Assembly: GCA_021781695.1 (NCBI GenBank)
Contig: JAJXWG010000113.1
Coordinates: 1 to 5,826, forward strand
Origin: Pseudomonadota bacterium
GTDB lineage: Bacteria; Pseudomonadota; Gammaproteobacteria; Burkholderiales; Gallionellaceae
Direction: 5' to 3'
Length of the DNA stretch: 5,826 nucleotides
This document shows, one piece after another, positions 5,114 through 5,826 of the stretch. Below the pieces are notes generated by a model. The model was not told the origin of the DNA. It saw only the letters and a list, made by a program, of their open reading frames with translations, and searched no databases. A program made the translations under genes and the position numbers. Positions within the stretch are counted from its first letter, which is position 1; each line of letters starts with the position of its first letter.

Positions 5114-5694
5114 ACATGATGCTGACGAGAGATAAACTTTACAGCCTGCAACAGTATGCGCGCATCCGACCAGAATTCCGCACGACGATCATCGAACACA
5201 AGGAAAGCCGAAGGGTGTTGCTTGGCGAACACGCGACGCTGCATTATGAGGATAGCCTGACCATGCAATATCAGGTGCAGGAAATGCTGCGGCTTGAGCG
5301 CATCTTCGATGTTGATGGCGTAGAGCAGGAACTGAAAGTCTACAATCCGCTGATCCCGGATGGCACCAACTGGAAGGCCACCTTCATGATCGAATACGAA
5401 GATGTGGATGAACGCCGGCAAGCCCTATTGCAGCTTGCCGGCATTGAAAAGACAGCCTGGATGCAGGTCGCTGGATGCGACAGGGTTTATGCAATCGCCA
5501 ACGAGGACATGGACAGGGAAACGGATGGAAAAACTTCCGCGGTGCACTTCCTTCGCTTTGAACTTGCACCCGAAATGATCAACCTGGTCAAGAAGGGTGC
5601 TGCGCTACGCGCAGGCATAGACCATCCTGAATACCAAAAGGAAGTGGTGTTACCGCAACAGGTGCGCGATTCATTGGCAGGCGATCTTGATTGA
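5110..5694 (+). CDS. DUF3501 family protein
   Basis: The 194-residue soluble protein matches the uncharacterised DUF3501 family over its whole length. Recognisable segments are LTRDKLYSLQQYARIRPEFR (5-24), IIEHKESRRVLLGEHATL (27-44), YEDSLTMQYQVQEMLRLER (46-64), YNPLIPDGTNWKATFMIEY (78-96), SAVHFLRFEL (143-152) and AGIDHPEY (168-175). It has no signal peptide or membrane helix, and one cysteine (Cys123) with no cofactor motif. Conserved Glu and His residues (for example Glu47, Glu58, Glu63, His146, His172) could bind metal, but that is speculation. Family members typically sit beside a rubrerythrin and a GlpC-like Fe-S protein, exactly as here. The ATG at 5110 overlaps the preceding TGA (ATGA); ATGs at 5116 and 5119 are alternatives, and GGGA lies seven bases before 5116. 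The frame is open further upstream, but that part only shadows the Fe-S gene. Function is unknown; a partner or maturation role in the redox module is the likeliest guess. Confidence 0.9.
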   Translation: MNMMLTRDKLYSLQQYARIRPEFRTTIIEHKESRRVLLGEHATLHYEDSLTMQYQVQEMLRLERIFDVDGVEQELKVYNPLIPDGTNWKATFMIEYEDVDERRQALLQLAGIEKTAWMQVAGCDRVYAIANEDMDRETDGKTSAVHFLRFELAPEMINLVKKGAALRAGIDHPEYQKEVVLPQQVRDSLAGDLD

Positions 5695-5736
5695 GTGCAC
5701 ATTAAAATTTGCAGGATAGTTCTGCCGTAACATGCT

Positions 5737-5782
5737 AAAAACCCGTAAAATGCAGCTTTTGTTAAATTACAGCGGGTTTTTT
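5737..5782 (+). terminator. Terminator of the rubrerythrin operon, abutting glyQ
   Basis: AAAAACCCG (5737-5745) pairs perfectly with CGGGTTTTT (5773-5781), ending in a run of six T. The 27-base loop may hold a small inner AAAA/TTTT hairpin. The site is 43 bases after the DUF3501 stop and fits an intrinsic terminator, though the stem has only four G-C pairs and a long loop. It ends one base before the glyQ ATG, so it also covers the glyQ ribosome binding region. Confidence 0.55.
5746..5751 (+). promoter_or_regulatory. Possible -10 box for glyQ inside the terminator loop
   Basis: TAAAAT (5/6 to TATAAT) lies in the hairpin loop, 32 bases before the glyQ ATG. No good -35 is found at 16-18 bp. 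If used, the transcript would start near 5758, after the left terminator arm, so the hairpin could not form in glyQ mRNA. Confidence 0.25.
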
Positions 5783-5783
5783 C

Positions 5784-5826
5784 ATGCTCACCTTTCAGCA
5801 AATCATCCTGACGCTGCAGAATTACT
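5784..5826 (+). CDS. glyQ: Glycyl-tRNA synthetase alpha subunit, 5' end only
   Basis: The last 43 bases encode MLTFQQIILTLQNY and run off the window. This is the characteristic N-terminus of the alpha subunit of the bacterial (alpha-2/beta-2) glycyl-tRNA synthetase, which in betaproteobacteria starts MLTFQQIILTLQxYW. The enzyme charges tRNA-Gly with glycine in the cytoplasm; alpha holds the aminoacylation core, and the beta subunit gene glyS would normally follow. Only about 14 of roughly 300 codons are visible. The region before the ATG (CGGGTTTTTTC) has no strong Shine-Dalgarno and forms the right arm of the upstream terminator hairpin. The start is nonetheless convincing from the conserved sequence. 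Confidence 0.88.
   Translation, partial: MLTFQQIILTLQNY

Overview
The window looks like chromosomal DNA of a Gram-negative betaproteobacterium, probably in the Nitrosomonadales/Gallionellaceae–Methylophilaceae neighbourhood. The clues are the start of a beta-type glycyl-tRNA synthetase alpha subunit at the right edge, a PEP-CTERM (exosortase-sorted) exported protein behind a sigma-54-type promoter, an outer-membrane-type lipoprotein, and a rubrerythrin/Fe-S protein/DUF3501 operon of the proteobacterial kind. Placement below class is inference.

Left part (1-802): about 340 bases with no convincing gene. They hold a cluster of ACATAA-type repeats with a perfect 12-bp dyad (93-124) and a diverged direct-repeat pair. 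This abuts the C-terminal part of a type IV pilin-like protein (343-792) that has lost its N-terminal helix. The arrangement suggests a rearrangement or the decayed end of a mobile element.

Middle (803-3130): two minus-strand genes. One is a 190-aa lipoprotein of unknown function with its own candidate promoter. The other is a 358-aa PEP-CTERM protein with a metalloprotease-like HELDE segment, a minus-strand terminator at its 3' end and a well-spaced -24/-12 promoter at its 5' end. Its best translation start is a TTG. A small GIY-YIG nuclease-domain gene of the YhbQ type is transcribed divergently.

Right part (3131-5826): an extended -10 promoter drives a three-gene operon: a rubrerythrin with only the diiron domain, a two-[4Fe-4S] plus CCG-domain protein related to GlpC/HdrB, and a DUF3501 protein whose start overlaps the previous stop. 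The rubrerythrin lacks the rubredoxin domain that would normally feed it electrons. The Fe-S protein is therefore a natural candidate for its electron donor, and the operon may be a peroxide-detoxifying or redox module. This is inference. A hairpin/T-run terminator closes the operon directly before the glyQ start, of which only 14 codons lie in the window.

The most useful observations are the sigma-54 promoter in front of the PEP-CTERM gene, the rubrerythrin–FeS–DUF3501 module, the HELDE variant of a zinc-protease motif, and the repeat cluster next to the beheaded pilin.
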